From Heterotrichella gracilis (taxonomy: Eukaryota; Sar; Xanthophyceae; Tribonematales; Xanthonemataceae): a stretch of 64,000 nt of DNA. The stretch covers positions 124,001 to 188,000 of the forward strand of contig JAULBX010005553.1 of NCBI GenBank assembly GCA_032358255.1, in the 5' to 3' direction. A program made the translations under genes and the position numbers. This document shows positions 21,555 to 34,684 of the stretch, piece by piece. The notes under the pieces were generated by a model, which was given only the letters and a program-made list of their open reading frames with translations, searched no databases and was not told where the DNA came from. Each line of letters opens with the position of its first letter. Position 1 is the stretch's first letter.

Positions 21555-24387
21555 CTTGTAAAACGAAGCAGCGCGCCGGGTTGGCTAAGGTTGGCAACAC
21601 AACCTGGGCCACCTATACACCAGGTTGACGTCCAAGCTGACACCTGCGAAGGTATGTAGGCTGTTGGTTTTCTGCAATCCTATATGTTATAAGTTCGGTG
21701 GTTCTTGTGCGTCGGTTGCGTCGGGTGTGCCTGTGCCTGTGAAGGGTCTGTCGACTGTGGCATGTGGCACCCGGTTGGCCTCACCCGGTGCCCAGATTAC
21801 GGCATGCACAAGAACTTGGACAGGAGGGTTTGAGGGCGTTGAAGCGAACTCAAGCCATATTCTTGGGCACGAGTGCACGCTGCCGTACTCTGTCCTTGAG
21901 GGCTGGGCAGTCGACACGATGCACGGGTGCATGCATGCATCTACCCATGCAATGAAGCACAACCCACTGCAGCAAAATGACTGAGAAAGGCTGCGCTCAC
22001 CTTGAGTGGAGGTGAGTTAAACTTTTTAAATCTCAGGTGGGTCCTTGCAGTATTTCCCGAGCTCCAGTAGGTCTGAAGAGGCCTGTGGCCGTGACATATG
22101 CGGCATCGCAGGGGTTCATCCACTCGCAGCTCCACCAATATTACCTGTCTGCGCAGCTGTGGTAATTAAGCGACAATCTGTCCGACTCTGCACGTCTAAG
22201 TTTTCTGGATAAGCATATGTCACGAAGCATAAACAGAGTTTGGTGCATGCCGGGGTCTGTTTTGACTCACCCACCCGCGCTCCCTGGATGCCTGAGAAAT
22301 CGCCACGCGTCATGCAATTCCCCGCGAAAAAATGCATGCATAGAAGCGCTCGGTGTGTCACAGGAAACGTGATCAAGTCAACGCCTCTTGTTCTTAACAC
22401 AGTCATGGATGTTGCACATCAATCGTGCTTTGAACAGCAGTCCCTCTGTGTCGAACCGAGTGAACATCAACAGCATCGTGGTATGCATGCATATGTTCGA
22501 ACTTCAAGGTAGAATAGCTATTTCCAGTTTGGGTCCCCCTGTCAAGATCTGCCCAAAATTTGCCTGGTGAATTGGGTTAGCAAACACCGCTGCCACAGGT
22601 GTAGGCATCCCACTGAGGACATACCGGAAGGGAAAGCTTATGAAACACGTTCAAAAGGATGGCAGGTGTGGCACCACCGTTACAACAAGTTTGCAGCGCA
22701 TAACCGCTATGTAACATTACCCAGCACATAGTGGTAAGAAATCTGTCAACAGCCCTTGTAAGCAATATCGCGCTTATTACCAAGTCGCTGTCCACCATGC
22801 CAATGCAGACCATCTGCAAACAGTGCACAGACTGATATAACTCAAGTGGTACACTCAATTGCTTACAGTCCTGTAGTAAACCGGTATTCAGCTTGGAATA
22901 TATTGCAGTTGGATCAAGCAATTTAAAAAAATATTGCAGCATCTATTTATTAGTCCAGGGAGCGTGAAATGCCCACGCCATTGCATGTCAGGTCTGACAA
23001 AAAAACCCGAGTAATTGCACAGCAGGTTTGCCCATCAGCTCAAAAGACATGATATTATAGATGCATACATGGAGTAGCTGGTACCCACGCTGGTTCCTGT
23101 GCTCTGAAGACTGCTCACATTGAGCAACAATTTGCGCGCTGCATCACACATGACCTGACGGGGATAGTCATGTGTGGCCCTCAACCCCTGCACCTGCTAT
23201 ACCCGCAGAACACGTTGACTGACACGCACAGGAGCAAATGCGCGCCGGCTACGCCTTTTTTGCCTTGCCCAAAATCGCCGCGCTGACAAGAGGTGTACAT
23301 GCTCAACATTGTCCCGCCACAGGTTGCCGGAATATTGCCTGCAGACAACAAAGGCACGAATTGATATGTGCCCAGTGATATGGTACCACCATTGCAACCC
23401 ATGCTGCCGCAGTTATGAGGGTTCCGCGAATCTAATTCACCATTTCATTCGTTACATGGCAAGCACATTAATTCAATATTTCAATGTCGCCTTCGCCGCA
23501 ATTGAGGCCCACCAACCAGATGCTCAGCAGTGCATTCATGAACAATTTAATTTTACCTCTGGGTCATGACACCATTGTGCAGCAAATCGCACATTACATT
23601 TTTGCCTGGCATGCCAGTGAGTTTTTTGCAACGCTTACAGCACTCTGCATTTAAGAGTTTAAGAGTAACTGTTGACATTGCGGTGTTTGCCCCAGCGTAA
23701 ACAGTTAGGAGTACAATGGCATCCCTATAACATCCTGAAAGTCAAGCATTACGCTGCAAACATCTCAAAGCAGCTGCAATGCGAGAAAAAGTATCACGAG
23801 TGCTGCATCATTGTCAAAGTGCACCGGACTTGGCCAGGTGTGCACATGCAGCACGCATTAATTGTAAAAGGTTGCTGGGCAGAAGTGTGGACACCGCACA
23901 ATTGCTGGGCTTTGTGACATGACAACATCCCTCCTGCCACATATTTGCTGCTGTTGGATGGTGTATACATGCAAACTGAATACAAAAAATTATGCGTGAA
24001 ACCTGCCATCACGCCTTACTAGTAGATAACTCAATAGTATGCAGGTGCCCTCCCTAAACAATTATTTATTGCTCCCCCAGTACTATATTGGAATTGTCCA
24101 GTGAGGCTAGGTCGAAATTGATCTGGCAGTACAAAACCATGTGTTGCCACGCAGGTGCAGCACATGCACAGCCCTCCTGTATGGCAGCAGTGTAGCAGAA
24201 ACGCAGCGATAAATCTATAGGTAGTACTGAGTAATCCCCAAATATTTCCAATGCACAACATGCCGACAAACTTTAAACACAATCAGTACGCTGACAGGGA
24301 CTCCATGAAGACAGGCAAGTGGGATATAGGAATAAAACATTGCCCATGCGCTTCAGGATGGTGAAATCCACACTGGTCTGCTACACT
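21555..24387. other. Gene-poor region
   Basis: No supported gene. The right part must include the 3' UTR of the calcium pump and the left part the promoter of the root-cap-domain gene. A minus-strand open stretch near 21940-21690 (coding ...VQVLVHAVIWAPGEANR...) caught my eye but has no usable donor or start. The sequence is AT-richer and TGCATG-rich. Confidence 0.45.
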
Positions 24388-27300
24388 CTACATGTCAAGG
24401 ACCCGCTTCGATGCTGTTTTGGTCACAGCAGCGATAGCCGGAGCCTTGGCACCGGCCACAGATTCCACATCCTCAGTGGGCTGCTGCAGTTTGCTGGTTT
24501 TCTGGGCTTTGGCAGTGGGCGCCTTCCTTCCAGCCCTCTTCTTCCACCGCCTGCCGCACCCAACAGAAAGCCTATCACTTCCTAGCTCACGTGGCAAGGT
24601 GGTGGGCAGCATCAATAGGTGGTGGGCAACAGGCAACAAGTCGTCAGGAGGATGCTGATGCATGCAAGCACTTACTTGGAAATGAACTTGGTCAGCAGAG
24701 CAACGGGGATGGAGCCAAAGCCGACTCCAACTGCAAAAACCCACTCCGCCCAGGATTGTGGCCTGACTTTGAAGATGCCCCCCAGGAATTCCATGAGGAT
24801 GATCTGGAAGCCAGCAGTGCCAATCCATATAATGGAAAACACCACACTGTGACGAAGTCCCTTGAAGACGTTGTATTCATCATCCACCTTCCGGGCGTTC
24901 AATTCATTGAAAACCTGCAGGCACAGGGGAGGTGGGTAAGCCTTGGGCCACATGGGCTGACCTAACCAGCAAGAACTTGTTGTCATCAATGTCAACAGAT
25001 GTTATTATCAAGTATGAGGGTGCAAGTGCCAGACTGCCTGCTGATCGGGGTGCATGCAGTAAGCTACAGCAAAAACACCCCTGCTGGTGCGTATTCTTGA
25101 CAAAAGCTGCATGCCAGGGCGAACTGACAAGTCTACAAACAGCATAAAGCAGCTAATCATGTCAAATGACTGCAGATCCACACGGCAGCTTGCTGCCTGG
25201 CTACAACGTTTACCTGGCACCAAATAAAGGCATTGAAGACGATTGAATTTGTCTTTTCCTGCTCATCATCTGAGACTGTTTGGTACTCAGTCTTCCCCTC
25301 CTTGTACAGCGAATCAGCGTCCTGGTACCGGGACCCAAACTGCGAGGAGGAGGGCTCTGTGATTTGGCACAGGGTCTTCCCATCATACCCATCCCACAGG
25401 CAGATTGGCGTTTCACCTGCATGAACACACGCAAGGCTGGTGTCAAGATGTGCATTGCACCTGGAAGCAATGACAACTACGCTGCTGATGCAAACACCCA
25501 GCCACACATGTTTTGCAGCCACACTAATATATTGCAGCAGCAGTTGCGCAGCACATGCCAGGTACTGCATACGGTGGAGCAACCATCGCAGGCCTGCACA
25601 GACTGCATTTAGGCTCCAGCTGCAGGTCAATTACCCCATATCATGCACAGCACACCGCTAGTAATCAACAACTGTGGTTCACCCCCACATGCAGGCGTAT
25701 GGCACGGCCTCCACCCGGCTCACCAGGCAGGTACGGCGCGTTGGCAACCTCGTTGGTGAAGCAGCTGCCAGACACACAGCACAGGTTCACGGTCCCGTTG
25801 GCGCTGGGCGCAAAGTCATAGGGGGAGGACTGCGTGTTCTTGATGTCTGTGTAGGTGGGGCACTTGGGGGGCAGCTTGTAGTCGTCAAACACGGTGGGGA
25901 CGCCGTACAGGATGAGGAACATCCAGAAGACTTGGTAGCAGGACTGCACCAGGATGTGCTTCCACATGCGCTTGCTGATCAGGGGCTCGTCACGGCCGTG
26001 CGGCTTGGTGTCCAGCAGGTTGGGGGTGGGGGGCTCAGTGGCGAGCGCTGCAAGCAACAAACATAATTTCAGCTCAAGTCACACCACGCAGACTCCAACA
26101 AAATGCCCTGCCACATACTAGGGCTTGTCACAATTTCCCACTCCACAAGCATGCCCCACTACCATGCCCAGCCCACAGTTTCCCCGCCTGTGACATCCCA
26201 GGGATGCACGTGCACTACAGCCCATTTCCCGGCGGCGTACCCAGCGCAGCAAACGAGTCCATTATGAGGTTGACCCACAGCAGCTGCAGCACATTGAGCG
26301 GGGTGACGCCGGTGACGACTGCCGCCACAAACGCCACCACCAGCGCCACCACGTTGATGGTCAGCTGGAACTGCAGGAACTTGCGGATGTTGTTGAACAC
26401 CGAGCGGCCCCACAGCACCGCCTTGACAATGGAGTTGAAGTTGTCGTCCATGATGACGATGTCAGCGGCCTCCTTGGCCACCTCAGTGCCAGCGATGCCC
26501 ATGGCCAGGCCCACATCTGACTCCTTCAGCGCGGGCGCGTCGTTGGTGCCGTCGCCAGTCACAGCCACCACCTCGCCCAGCTTCTTCAGGAGCTTGACCA
26601 GCGTGTACTTGTCCTTGGGTGACGACCTGGCAAGCACCTGTGCACACACCAGTAGGCAATGGACGTCAGCTGGTGAACTGTCTGTTTGCTATGCAAATAT
26701 ACACCTTAAAGGGTGACAATGGTGGTGTAGTTCACATTGCATAGCGGTATAAGGTCAGCGCCAGGTGGGACTACACAGTCAAGTGATGCATGCATGCAGT
26801 TTGAACTTTGGCACTTGCCGTGCAACTAGCCGTACCTGCAGCTTTGGGAGCAAGGGGATGAGCTCCTCTTCTGGCATCCTCCTGAAGTCGGGGCCCTCCA
26901 TGGCCAGCCCACCCTCTGTGAGGATGCCGCAGTCAGCTGCGATGTGCTTTGCGGTGTGGATGTTGTCGCCGGTGACCATGCGCACAACGATGCCTGCCTT
27001 CTTGCAGGTGGCCACTGCGCTGGGGACCTCCTTCCTCACGGGATCCTGCAGAATGCAAGTCACAGAATGTTCAAAAGTGCAGCTGCATGCCACCCACTCA
27101 TATGCAATGTCCAATGAGGGGATAGGTAGGTAAGGAAGTGTCTGCATTCCAGCTTTAAAGCCAGATTATGATGGTAGATACATACCACTGTAATTGGCAA
27201 TGGCACTAGACGTACTATGCCATGTGCTATGCCACTGATGAACCACATGGACTACTTGTGGCGACAACCACAACAGAACCCAAGGCAGCTCTGCAGCACG

Positions 27301-30104
27301 CACCTTGATGCCAACGATGCACGTTGCTGTCAGGTTGGCCTCTGGAGGTGTGTCAAAGAACTCTGGAGGGTGCTGCCCCTCCTCGAAGTCCACATAGCTC
27401 AAGCATAGGGTGCGCAGCCCCTTGGTGGCCATGTCAGTGACTTTGACGAAAAGGTTTTCCCGCAGGGCATCTGTCATAGGCACAACATTGCCGGCAGCGT
27501 CCACTGACTTGGTGCATTGCACAAGCACCATCTCCGCAGCTCCCTGCAAATCAACCATGGTTGTCACACACCATGCAAGAAATCAGGGGTCTTGCCCACA
27601 TTTGTAGTGCAAATTTATAGCGCACAATATTGGTCCGTACCTTGTTGTATAATCTCAACCCGCCATCTGGCCGCTTGATCAGCACACTAGCCATCTTGCG
27701 CTCAGAAGAAAAGCCATACAACTGGACTATGGCAGAATGATGCTCATCGCGAATCTGCTTGTAGTCTACTCCCCAGTTTTTCAGCAGCACCAGCAGAGCA
27801 CACTCAGTTCTGTTGCCAACAAATTCCATGGGTTTGTCTTCGTGGTCAATGAGGAAAGCCTGCACACGCAACCACCATTGCAATCAAGCTTCAGAGGTTT
27901 ACAGCCTGGCAGCATCATAAGTCAGCATGGCTGGTAGCACAAGCAGACAAGACGTTCATCTGAATGTCCTGCTGAGATGCATGTGAGCAAGATTTGCCTG
28001 TAAGCCCTGCAAGCAACCATTGCATACCTTTGAATTCATAGCAATGTTCTCACAAATCTGGTCCCGAATGGCCTGGGTTGGGAGCTCCTCAAGCTGTGGG
28101 GGGTCGTCATACTTAACACCACCAAACCAGCCCTCAACCACTGTCATCCTGTTCTCAGTCAGCGTGCCTGTCTTGTCTGAGCAGATGGCTGTTGCGCCTC
28201 CCATGGTCTCGCATGCTGCCAGCACCCGCACAAAGTTGTTGTCCTTCATCATCTTTTTCATGGAGTAGGCCAGGGAAATGGTGACAGCCAATGGCAGCCC
28301 CTCAGGCACAGCAACCACCACCACAGTCACGGCAAACAGGAAGTAGTTCAGTGGGCCTTCGCTGAATTCACTGAGTGGGAATCCCTTGTTGACGATCATC
28401 CACCTGCAGCGAAAGCCAAAAAAGTGTAATTTAAATTTTCAGAACACAGCGCGGAGAATGCAAGGCAGAAGACACTAGACTTCAGGTTTCAACATGCTGT
28501 ACCTGATCATCAGGACGATAAAGCAGAGGATACCAACTGCCAGGCCCAGCTTGCCGATGGCCGTCGCCAACACTGCCAGCTTTTCTTGCAGGGGCGTGGG
28601 TGGGCTCTCCCCAGTCACCAGGGCCATTGTCTTTCCCCAGTCACTCAGCTCGCCAACAGCCGTGACCAGCACCACGCCGCTGCCCTCTGTCACCTTCAAC
28701 ATGGAGCGGCATGGCAGTGAGTAACAAGCCTTCCAGCTTTGCAAGCGTAATAACTCCACCCTTGCACCCTTGAGCCACCCAGCCGGCCTGATACCAACAC
28801 TGGGTGCGCCATTTTCGAGACCCTCTGTGACCAGGGGGCCTAGTAATGTGCTGTTGGGGCACCTCATCAAAATCAAACCCACACACGTCTAGTCCACCTA
28901 CCAGCTACAACTGCCCATGGCACGCCTCACAACCGGAACTGCCACAAGCTAGCTGTAAGGCTTGCACAAGCAAAGCAGAAGCTTTCCCCTACCTGTGTAC
29001 CAGACCGCGCCCAGGGGTCCTCATCCTGGCCCTTCTTCATAGGATCGCTTTCTCCAGTGAGGGAAGCCTCGTCAATCACCAGCCCAAATGACTCAATGAT
29101 CAGCGCATCTGCCACCACTTTGTCCCCAGTATCCAGGATGAGCACGTCGCCAACCAGCACATCGTTGTTGAATATCAGCACCTCCTCTCCCCCGCGGATG
29201 GCCTTCACTTCAAACACCTCCTTCTGCTCGTTGAGCTTCCTGAACTGAATGTCCTTAGCGTAGTCATTGCCAGCACCTGCAAAGGAAAGTGCATGCCATT
29301 GACGAGTGCAACCCACAGATAGAGGCGCTTGTAAAAGACACTGCAGTAGTGCACAGCATGCTTGGCAAAGGGCCAGCACAGCAAACGGGAGTTGAGCAAC
29401 ACTTACCAACCAAACTCACAACCAGCACCGCCACCCAGATGGCCACCCCCTCCACCCAGGCAGATTGTTCCCGCTCGTGAGGCACAGCAACCCCCAGCAC
29501 CGTAGAAACCTGCAACCACAGCCCAGTGCTTAAGTGCGTGAGCCTCGCCAGCACTGTGTATAAAAGAGCCTGCTCTAGGCACAGGAGCAACGGGACAGCA
29601 CAGTGTTCCGCCAAGACTCGGGACTTACCGCAGCAGCTGCCATAAGCAGAATCAGTGTGGGGTCCTTTAGCTGCTCAAACCACAGAGAAAAGAAGTGCTT
29701 GGAAGGTGCCTCCTTGAACTTGTTTGCCCCAAACAGCTCTGTCCTCCTCTCCACTGACAGGTCCCCAGTGCTGTGCGGGTCCAGACCTTTCTTGACGTCC
29801 GAACCGAGCGCAGTTGCCAGTCCAGCGGCTCCGCCATATGATTCAAGTCCTGCTTTACTCTTCTCCTGCACAGGGTGCACGGTGCTCGGCGGTGGAGGTT
29901 ACCAAGAAGCAGGACATACATGTGCATGCAAGCACGGCTACACCAGGCCGCTGTGTGCAACACAAGGCAAAATCCGGCAACAAGTCCCCCACAAGCGCAG
30001 CGCAAGGGAAATTTTTGCCGCACCTCGTTGATGTGGTTCAGTTCCTCTGGAGATATACCAAACCCGGAAGGCACCTCCGCCCATTCCGAGACCTCCATCG
30101 CCAT
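24388..30104 (-). CDS. PMCA-type (P2B) calcium-transporting ATPase
   Basis: Fourteen exons join in phase: 30104-30024, 29865-29629, 29509-29407, 29276-28993, 28693-28503, 28403-28028, 27859-27641, 27543-27304, 27045-26836, 26637-26241, 26047-25724, 25416-25214, 24914-24676, 24550-24388, giving 1088 aa. It pumps Ca2+ out of the cytosol at the plasma membrane or vacuole using ATP. Visible motifs: TGES in the actuator domain, PEGLP in TM4 (332-336), phosphorylation site CSDKTGT (Asp375), KGAAE nucleotide-binding segment, TGDGTNDAP (674-682). The N terminus is short, unlike plant ACA pumps with an N-terminal calmodulin site. The C terminus ends in a basic segment ([17 protein letters not shown]), the animal-like place for a calmodulin site. 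The TM7-TM8 loop (about 831-943) is unusually long and has six cysteines. Family certain; location and regulation inferred. Confidence 0.93.
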
Positions 30105-31288
30105 CCCTCCGAGGAGGGCGGACTCTGGTGTGAGGAGAGGCTACGCTACACAACCCGCTAAACAACAAAAGAAGTTGACGAGTTCTGGCGGGTGCTCTTG
30201 CACAAGTATGTGTTCAACAGCTACTCTTTAACTCGACTTTTGCAGACTATGCATGTGCTCGTGATGCCAGTCTGGCTCGTGGATGTCAGACCAAAACGGA
30301 TTTGCCCCACAACCCCGCACAAATATAGAAGACACCGAGTTCGCAACCGAGCAACGGAGGCGTTGTATAAATACTTGGTCACACAAGCACAGCACACGAT
30401 ATGAACTTGCTCGGATGTGAAGGCTGCGCGCTGGTGAAACAACAAACTGCGTGTCCTTGTAACTATATGAGTGTGTTGTTGGGCACAGGTGCTATAACAT
30501 CCTAGCAGCAAGGCTTTGGATGTATATGTGTGCGTGGTTCATATTGAGCTCATCTTCAGAACTTGCTCCCGCCACTGCCCAGAAGCAGGCTCGTTTTTCG
30601 CGCGCGCCCAAAAGCCTTGAAAAAGAAATGATTTCTGCCGGGCAGAAAAACCTAAACCCTAAGCAAGGGTAAAAAGAGAGCATGCATGCCGCAATCGATC
30701 GAGCCCAAGCTTCACGGCGGTGGTCGGCGACGCTAGGCAAATCGTATTTTTAACCCTTTTTGTCGCCACAGAAGCTTGGCCAGATGGACCTGCCGCTGCC
30801 CGTGCCCCCGATTGTCTAGGGGCATGCCGGCGGAGTGGCGAATTCAACAAAAGTTACTGTATTTAATAGTACACTCAGCACCGTTTGTTATGCGGTGCCG
30901 GAACGGCTCCGTTTGGCTATGTCGTCATATACAGTTGCTGCTTAGCTAGTGAGTGCAGCGACGCCGCCGGGTCATACATGCAGGAGGATTAATCTGGCAC
31001 AGAATCGAGCAAACCCTTGACCTTTGGAAGTTTGAACTACACTGGCACCTATGGCGCCCCGAGGCAATAAGCACACTCAACTTGCAGAAAAGGGTAATAA
31101 TCTAAAACCCCACCTATCCTGCTTGTAGCAACAAGCACAAAACAGCATCCCATACCTCTTGCTCTCCAGAAGTTATGTATGTATGCATGGTGTTGTGTAT
31201 TCTGGGTGTTGTCACAGTATAAAAGGAGAAGTAAGTGTGTTTGGTTCCTCTCACAAATGCAGCATTTCAAGGAGAGGAGCACTGGAGG
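30105..31288. other. Divergent promoter region of the calcium pump and the acidic FW-like gene
   Basis: No gene is seen. At 30651-30662 there is CCTAAACCCTAA, a telo-box-like motif; in plants such motifs sit upstream of growth-related genes. A TATAAAAG at 31218-31225 faces the plus-strand gene. Confidence 0.5.
31218..31225 (+). promoter_or_regulatory. TATA-box candidate
   Basis: TATAAAAG lies 71 bases before the ATG at 31289. If used, it places the transcript start near 31245-31250. That would exclude the in-frame ATG at 31235 and leave a short upstream ORF beginning at 31257. Confidence 0.45.
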
Positions 31289-33597
31289 ATGAGCTTGAGG
31301 GACAACTGGACACGCTGCGTTCCTGTGGGCAATGCCTTCTCAGGCCTGTACTGCCATATCATACAAGAAAGATCCACAGATCAAAGCAGGTCCTCCAACA
31401 GCAGCAAGTCACAGGGTGCAGCACCCCGCCGGGTCCTTCACACAGCGCAACCGCAGGGTGGCACGCCTATTGCCCCAGCAACCAGCACCCCTCAAGGCCC
31501 ACCTGGCAGTCAGGAAGGCAGCCAGTTGGTTGGGCCCAGCGCCAGCTTGCAGCCAGTGTTATCCACAGCTGGGTCATCCAGCACATATCAACGTGTATCT
31601 GAGAAGACTTTTGACACCTGTGTGCGTGTTTGCAACACTGGCAGCACAGTACTGTACACTAACTGGGCCGTGGTCAGTACTGTGGAGCGTGCAGCAGCTC
31701 GGTGCGCGTGCTCGCAAACAGGCGACTTTGAGATATCACCTGAGGCCCCACTTGGTGACCCTCAATTTGATGAAACTGCACACAGAGACCCTCAATTTGA
31801 TCAGCTGGCAGCCAGCACAGACAGCCAGTGCACTGTCACCAGGAGCCAGCTGGGAGAGAGTTCCAGCACAACAGATACCACCCAGGAGGGGTCCCAGACG
31901 TGTCATATGGTTGATTCCGTCCAGGTTGTGGCAGAGACGGCAAGGGATGTGCTGTTGCCAGGGGAGCAGCAAGACTTGCAGTTCAGATTCTGTGCCGCGA
32001 CTCCGGGGGTATACCACATCACTTGGCACCTGGTCACCCAACCAGCGCTGCGGGAGCCCGTTCTCTCCCAGTGGATGCTGACGGCAACACAGGAGAGCCT
32101 GGATGCATGCACAAGCACTGATGATGAGCAGCATGAGGTGAGATTCCCCTTGCACATTGTGACAATGGGTTGCCAGTGACAGCCCTGGAGCTCCCGCCAT
32201 CCATTTATATCAGCATTGTGCAGCATTACCTGCGCATGGCTCTGCAGTGCACCATTTCATGTGAAGACATTGATGGTTCATATTGCAAAGCCTGACTTGT
32301 GTTCTTGCAGGTTGCGCACCTCATGGGCATGCTGTTGCCTGGGACTTGCTTGCTGAAGGAGATGATGCAGCTTGCGGGCGAGCTCTTCAACTCGAGCATG
32401 GCAACTGCCCAAGAACCTGTTGATCCTGCGCCGGACTGCGATTGTGAAATTCCGGCGTGCGAAAATGCAGATTGCAGCCAGAGTCAAGCTGCCAATGATG
32501 ATGACAATGATGCTGACAGCCACCCGCATGCCAGCTTCAGCCTGGATGATAATGGCAGTCCAGAGGATGAAGAGCACACTTATGGCGGTAGCAGTGACCC
32601 AGAGGAACTTGAATGCTCCCAGGAAATTGCCACTATTATAGTAGCAGAACATGATGATGCGGGGGCCCAGATCCCAGCGCTGACCGCTCCAGGCACAGAT
32701 CACTACAAGGATCTTGCGCCAACTGTCCAGTCAGCTGTCCCCCAACTTGCGCGCATTGCCTACCTCCTCCAACTCCATCCAGTTGGGTGCAGTCACACGC
32801 CAGCCATAGCACACATGCTGGTTTCAGATTTTGGGAAGCTGTATACGATGGCTGAGGGGAGGACAACAGCGCAGCCAGCTGAACCATGGGATGGTGCACT
32901 TTACAGCATGGTGGAAGTGCTAGCAAAACTGCACGCATCCCATTGTTCACAAGCAACAGGCCAAGGCTCCAAGGATAAAGGTCTCAGCACCACTTTAAGG
33001 ATGCAGACCGTCCGCGATGAGCCGCCGCAGGAGTCCCATTCTGTTGGTACAATTGATGATGGTGGATGTACTGGGGGCAGTGGCGATGTCGATAGTACAG
33101 CTGTGGCAGCCGGTGAGCAGCAAGGGGAGGCCATTCCCTGTGTGGATGTTGGCTGCGCAGATGTCGGGGATGGATCACTCGCACAGCACGATGAGGGTGC
33201 CCTGCAGCATTCTGCTACAGCTCAAACAGCCAGGGAGGTGGAGCAGCTCTTGAGGCAGCATTTGCAACAGCTGATGACGCAAGCCATGCCAGCCAGCAAC
33301 GCTTCGCCTGTTGAAGGAGCTGTGCACAGCATGCCTGCATCTGGCGAGGTACCCGACCAAGTGCACATTGAAGCTGGCAGCGGCGCACTGCACGGCAGTG
33401 CAGGTGGGGAGCTATGTGGGGCAAACACTGCAGCCCCATGCCTGGAGTCCCTCTGGAGCGCAGTGCAGCACCGGCTGGAGGGCATGGAGCAGCGTGTGGT
33501 GGCTGCCGTTGTTTATGCTGTGCACCATGGCGCCATATGCGCTGCCGCCCAAGAGGTGGATGGGATCATTGCGCAAGCAGTTCCTGAACAGTTCTGA
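31289..33597 (+). CDS. Acidic, Ser/Gln-rich protein with weak NBR1/ILRUN FW-like motif
   Basis: Two exons, 31289-32137 and 32311-33597, join in phase to give 711 aa. I chose ATG 31289 because of the TATA box at 31218; an in-frame ATG at 31235 would add 18 residues. The first exon holds segments like the four-tryptophan FW domain of NBR1/ILRUN: FDTCVRVCNTGSTVLYTNWA, then a LLPGEQQDLQFRF stretch and GVYHITWHLV...SQWML. That domain is an immunoglobulin-like fold used in selective autophagy or signalling adaptors. The second exon is disordered, with DDDNDAD and SPEDEEH clusters and a short coiled stretch near AREVEQLLRQHLQQLM. No PB1, zinc finger or UBA is seen, so this is not a plain NBR1. The opposite strand looks membrane-like but only because it is the complement of acidic codons. 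Confidence 0.5.
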
Positions 33598-33930
33598 GTT
33601 ACTCCAGGTCTGATTTAATCCATTCTAGTGCAAATTATTGCAGACTTGAAGTATCTCCGAATTTTAATCTATTTATTTGAACGCATTTCTGTCTTTTCTG
33701 AAATTTATATAAATCTTTAAAGTTGATCTGCAACCTGGCTTGGACCAGAGTCACGTGGACAAGCAGTGTGCTGTGCGCTACAAACTTATCTGGCGCAGAC
33801 ATCAGACAGTACTTTCGCTTGACATTATTATTATGATTTTACCCACCGCACAAAGAGTTCATTGTGTCAGACCGTCTGATATTGTTGATGTGATATTGTT
33901 AACCCATTATATTTTTAAACTTGGACATGA

Positions 33931-33961
<31 letters not shown>

Positions 33962-34684
33962 GAAACGCCCTGAAATGACATAGGCCTAACCGGTTGGGAT
34001 TATGCTTGATTTTTACAGCCCATTTATTCTTACTAAGTGAAGCCAGCCTGACACGCTCGCCTCAAGGCAAGTGCATTGCTGTAGACCTGACATGAGATGA
34101 TTTCAGTCATTGCATAATCTTGAGAAAACGCCAAACACTGGTCAGACCCATGCCATGCGGTGCAATGCACCATCAATGACACATTGATGCACAAGGCGGA
34201 TCCAAGATGATTTATTGCTGTGTTACAAACAGTGTGCGCCACGGTCTCCCCTGCCCTGCCCAATTGGATTAATTCAGAAACGCTGTATATACGGTCATTG
34301 TCGCATGTCATCATTGATTGGCCAAACCCTTGATAACCTCATTCATTGTGGCAGACTGGTTATACGTTGACTCACCCAGCGCACGGCATGCCCCCACTCT
34401 AAAATATACATCGCATACCACCATCCATTTCAACGAACTACCAACTCTGCGTGCTGTTGGCTTGCCAGTAGCAGTGCCACGCCAAAGCACATGCACTGCC
34501 GATGTGTGTACTGAAATTGCACTCTCTGCATACATGTCCTCTGCAGTGCAAAAGGAGAACATGGCATCCAATAGTTGTTACTGCGGGATGCACTGCCCTA
34601 ACTGCAGGAATATGCACAAAGTGCTACATCCTAGGGGCACACCGTCTTTATTTGCAACTACGCCCCTAAGGCTGCCCCATCGCA
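33598..34684. other. Intergenic region between convergent genes, with AAAG microsatellite
   Basis: Holds 3' UTR sequence of both flanking genes and an AAAG microsatellite (33930-33962). No gene or RNA is seen. Confidence 0.6.
33930..33962 (+). repeat. (AAAG)n microsatellite
   Basis: About eight units of AAAG/GAAA in the spacer downstream of the FW-like gene. Likely length-polymorphic. Confidence 0.95.

Noticed and set aside
21687-21962. Minus-strand stretch coding ...VLVHAVIWAPGEANR...
   Set aside because: Considered as an upstream exon of the root-cap-domain gene, but it has no donor, and the gene already has a signal-peptide start at 21554.
30492-30850. Short open frames between the calcium pump and the acidic gene
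   Set aside because: Small, poor codon use, and they lie in a divergent promoter region.
32278-32703. Minus-strand open frame that looks like a multi-span membrane protein
   Set aside because: It is the complement of an acidic Asp/Glu-rich plus-strand exon, which always mirrors as Ile/Val/Phe; the plus frame is longer and splices in phase.
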